In this document: piece after piece, positions 39,200 through 40,613 of the stretch | How the letters are laid out: every line of letters starts with the position of its first letter | Position numbering within the stretch: position 1 is the first letter of the stretch | NCBI GenBank assembly: GCA_964474295.1 | Contig: CAYYRN010000015.1 | Coordinates: forward strand, 1 to 40,613 | Reading direction: 5' to 3' | From: SIG575 sp964474295 | Lineage (GTDB): Bacteria > Bacillota > Clostridia > Oscillospirales > Acutalibacteraceae | Length of the DNA: 40,613 bases | Notes under the pieces: generated by a model | What the model was told of the DNA's origin: nothing | The model's input: the letters and a program-made list of their open reading frames with translations, nothing else | Databases searched by the model: none | Translations under genes and position numbers: made by a program

Positions 39200-40613
39200 A
39201 TGAAAAATCATTCATCGGACAAACTTTTGGAAGTTGTCGAAAGAATCAAGCTTATGCGTCTTGACGCAGGCTACAGCGTGGAGAAAATGGCGGAAAAAAC
39301 AGATGTTTCCGTAGAAGAATATTTGACATATGAAGCGGGTAAGGCGGATCTTCCCTTTACTTTCATTCATAAATGTTCGCTTGCTTTCGGAATAGAGCTT
39401 GAAGATATTCTTGCAGGTCAAAGTGCAAACCTTACGTCCTACACCGTAACAAGAAGCGGCAGAGGACAGGTTACTGCGAGTGAGGACGGCATTGAAATTA
39501 AGAATTTGGCACCTCGCTTTAAGAAAAAACTCGGTGAGCCTTATTTTGTAAAATACGAATATTCCGCCGACCAGCAGGAAAAACCGATTCACACAACAAC
39601 TCACGGCGGTCAGGAATTTGATATGGTACTCAAAGGTACATTAAAGGTTCAAATCGGTGACAATACGGAAATCCTCAGCGAGGGCGACAGCATCTTTTAC
39701 AACAGCTCCGAACCGCACGGTATGATAGCTATCGGCGGGGAAGAATGTACTTTCCTTGCCGTTGTTTTTGCAGGTGACGATAAGCTTCCCGAAGAAGAAA
39801 TGCGTTCAAGCATTGTTTCCGCAAGAAATACGGAAAATCTTATCTGCGAAAAGTTTATCCATACAACAGAGGATGAAAACGGTATGTTGACGGATATTTC
39901 TTTCACGGATGATGACAAATTCAATTTTGCGTTTGACGTTGTTGACGAAATTGCCGATAAATACCCCGATAAGCTTGCAATGATTCATGTAGGTCTTGAC
40001 AAAACGGAGAGAAAGTTTACGTTCAGAGATATCAAGCTCGGCTCGGCTCAGGCGGCAAACTACTTTAAATCGCTCGGAATTAAAAAAGGCGACAGAGTTA
40101 TGCTCGTTTTAAAACGTCATTATCAGTTCTGGATGTCGATTCTCGGTCTGCACAAGCTCGGAGCGATTGCAATTCCCGCAACTCATCAGCTCAAAGACCA
40201 CGATTTTGAGTACAGATTTAATTCTGCCGGTGTCAAGGCGATTGTCTGCACCGCAACGGATAACACACCGGAGCAGGTAGATTTGGCAGCTCAAAATTCA
40301 CCCACGCTTGAAACGAAAATTATTGTCGGTGACCACCGTGAGGGCTGGCACAATTTCGATGACGAGAGCGTTCTCTTTACCCGTAAATATGTAAGGGATG
40401 AGGATACCGCCTGCGGCAATGACCCGATGATTATGTTCTTTACATCCGGCACAACTGGATATCCGAAAATAGCGACACATTCTCATAAATATCCGCTCGG
40501 TCATTTCATTACCGCAAAGTATTGGCATTGCGTAAGAAAAGACGGCGTTCATTTCACAATTTCCGACACGGGCTGGGGCAAGGCTCTTTGGGGCAAGCTT
40601 TACGGTCAGTGGC
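39200..40613 (+). CDS. HTH-cupin-acyl-CoA synthetase fusion protein (3' truncated by window end)
   Basis: At least 471 codons, running off the window. Residues about 8-60 are an XRE-like helix-turn-helix (RLDAGYSVEKMAEKTDVSVE, YEAGKADLPFTFIHKCSLAF). Residues about 110-185 are a cupin with likely metal ligands His135, Glu139 and His173 (HTTTHGGQEFDMVLKG, SSEPHGM). From about 225 starts an AMP-forming ligase domain resembling medium-chain/phenylacetate-type acyl-CoA synthetases (VMLVLKRHYQFWMSILGLHK) with the ATP loop FFTSGTTGYPK at residues about 413-423. It should convert a carboxylic acid to its CoA thioester. ATG 39200 is eight bases after GGAGG; ATG 39194 is too close to it. A T-box leader controls it, suggesting a role in amino acid supply. 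Confidence 0.9.
   Translation, partial: MKNHSSDKLLEVVERIKLMRLDAGYSVEKMAEKTDVSVEEYLTYEAGKADLPFTFIHKCSLAFGIELEDILAGQSANLTSYTVTRSGRGQVTASEDGIEIKNLAPRFKKKLGEPYFVKYEYSADQQEKPIHTTTHGGQEFDMVLKGTLKVQIGDNTEILSEGDSIFYNSSEPHGMIAIGGEECTFLAVVFAGDDKLPEEEMRSSIVSARNTENLICEKFIHTTEDENGMLTDISFTDDDKFNFAFDVVDEIADKYPDKLAMIHVGLDKTERKFTFRDIKLGSAQAANYFKSLGIKKGDRVMLVLKRHYQFWMSILGLHKLGAIAIPATHQLKDHDFEYRFNSAGVKAIVCTATDNTPEQVDLAAQNSPTLETKIIVGDHREGWHNFDDESVLFTRKYVRDEDTACGNDPMIMFFTSGTTGYPKIATHSHKYPLGHFITAKYWHCVRKDGVHFTISDTGWGKALWGKLYGQW

Overview
The window reads as a low-to-moderate GC Gram-positive genome of the class Clostridia, most likely an anaerobic gut or rumen lineage (Ruminococcaceae/Oscillospirales-like). This is inferred from strong AGGAGG-type ribosome sites, near-consensus sigma-A promoters, TPP, FMN, SAM-I and T-box leaders, ECF S-components, and a GH3 enzyme with the swapped domain order known from Ruminococcus and Butyrivibrio. 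Three runs of exactly 100 N (3815-3914, 11993-12092, 13900-13999) mark scaffold joins, so it is probably a draft or metagenome-assembled sequence. No tRNA, rRNA, CRISPR array, prophage or transposase was seen.

Layout. 1-5786 (+): the 3' end of lysS runs straight into a surface-glycan export cluster (two GT2 glycosyltransferases, a two-gene ABC polymer exporter, a TagB-like glycerophosphotransferase broken by a gap) and an MFS carrier. 5770-12000 (+): cofactor and housekeeping genes, namely a TPP-riboswitch-controlled thiT, an archaeal/eukaryal-type proS, a 780-base AT-rich intergenic stretch with three DnaA-box-like sites, acpP, an FMN-riboswitch-controlled ribU, a SAM-I-controlled metK and an atypical shikimate-kinase homologue. 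12099-17566: an autoregulated TetR gene with a large secreted repeat protein, then a membrane-anchored phosphoesterase. 17571-23756 (-): a Veg-like protein, the GH3 glycosidase, and metF-metH for methyl-folate-dependent methionine synthesis. Between GH3 and metH lies a plus-strand promoter-palindrome-terminator unit that looks like an unannotated small RNA. 23857-29423 (+): a TetR/MMPL/lipoprotein export operon with twin operators, then a second phosphoesterase. 29459-32909 (+): a ceramidase-fold protein with L-fucose isomerase. 32951-33270: repeat elements. 33273-38768 (-): tex and a GH38 alpha-mannosidase. 38837-end (+): a T-box leader followed by a truncated HTH-cupin-acyl-CoA synthetase fusion.

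The most interesting region is the right edge. The T-box leader carries a probable AUC (isoleucine) specifier and a UGGU acceptor-pairing bulge, yet it precedes a fusion of an XRE-like DNA-binding domain, a cupin and an AMP-forming acyl-CoA ligase rather than an aminoacyl-tRNA synthetase or a classical biosynthetic gene. My inference is that the ligase activates a branched short-chain acid such as 2-methylbutyrate so that isoleucine can be made by reductive carboxylation, a route known physiologically in rumen anaerobes. The genes that would test this lie beyond the window. Second in interest are the candidate small RNA at 20419-20513 and the DnaA-box cluster at 8536-8565.
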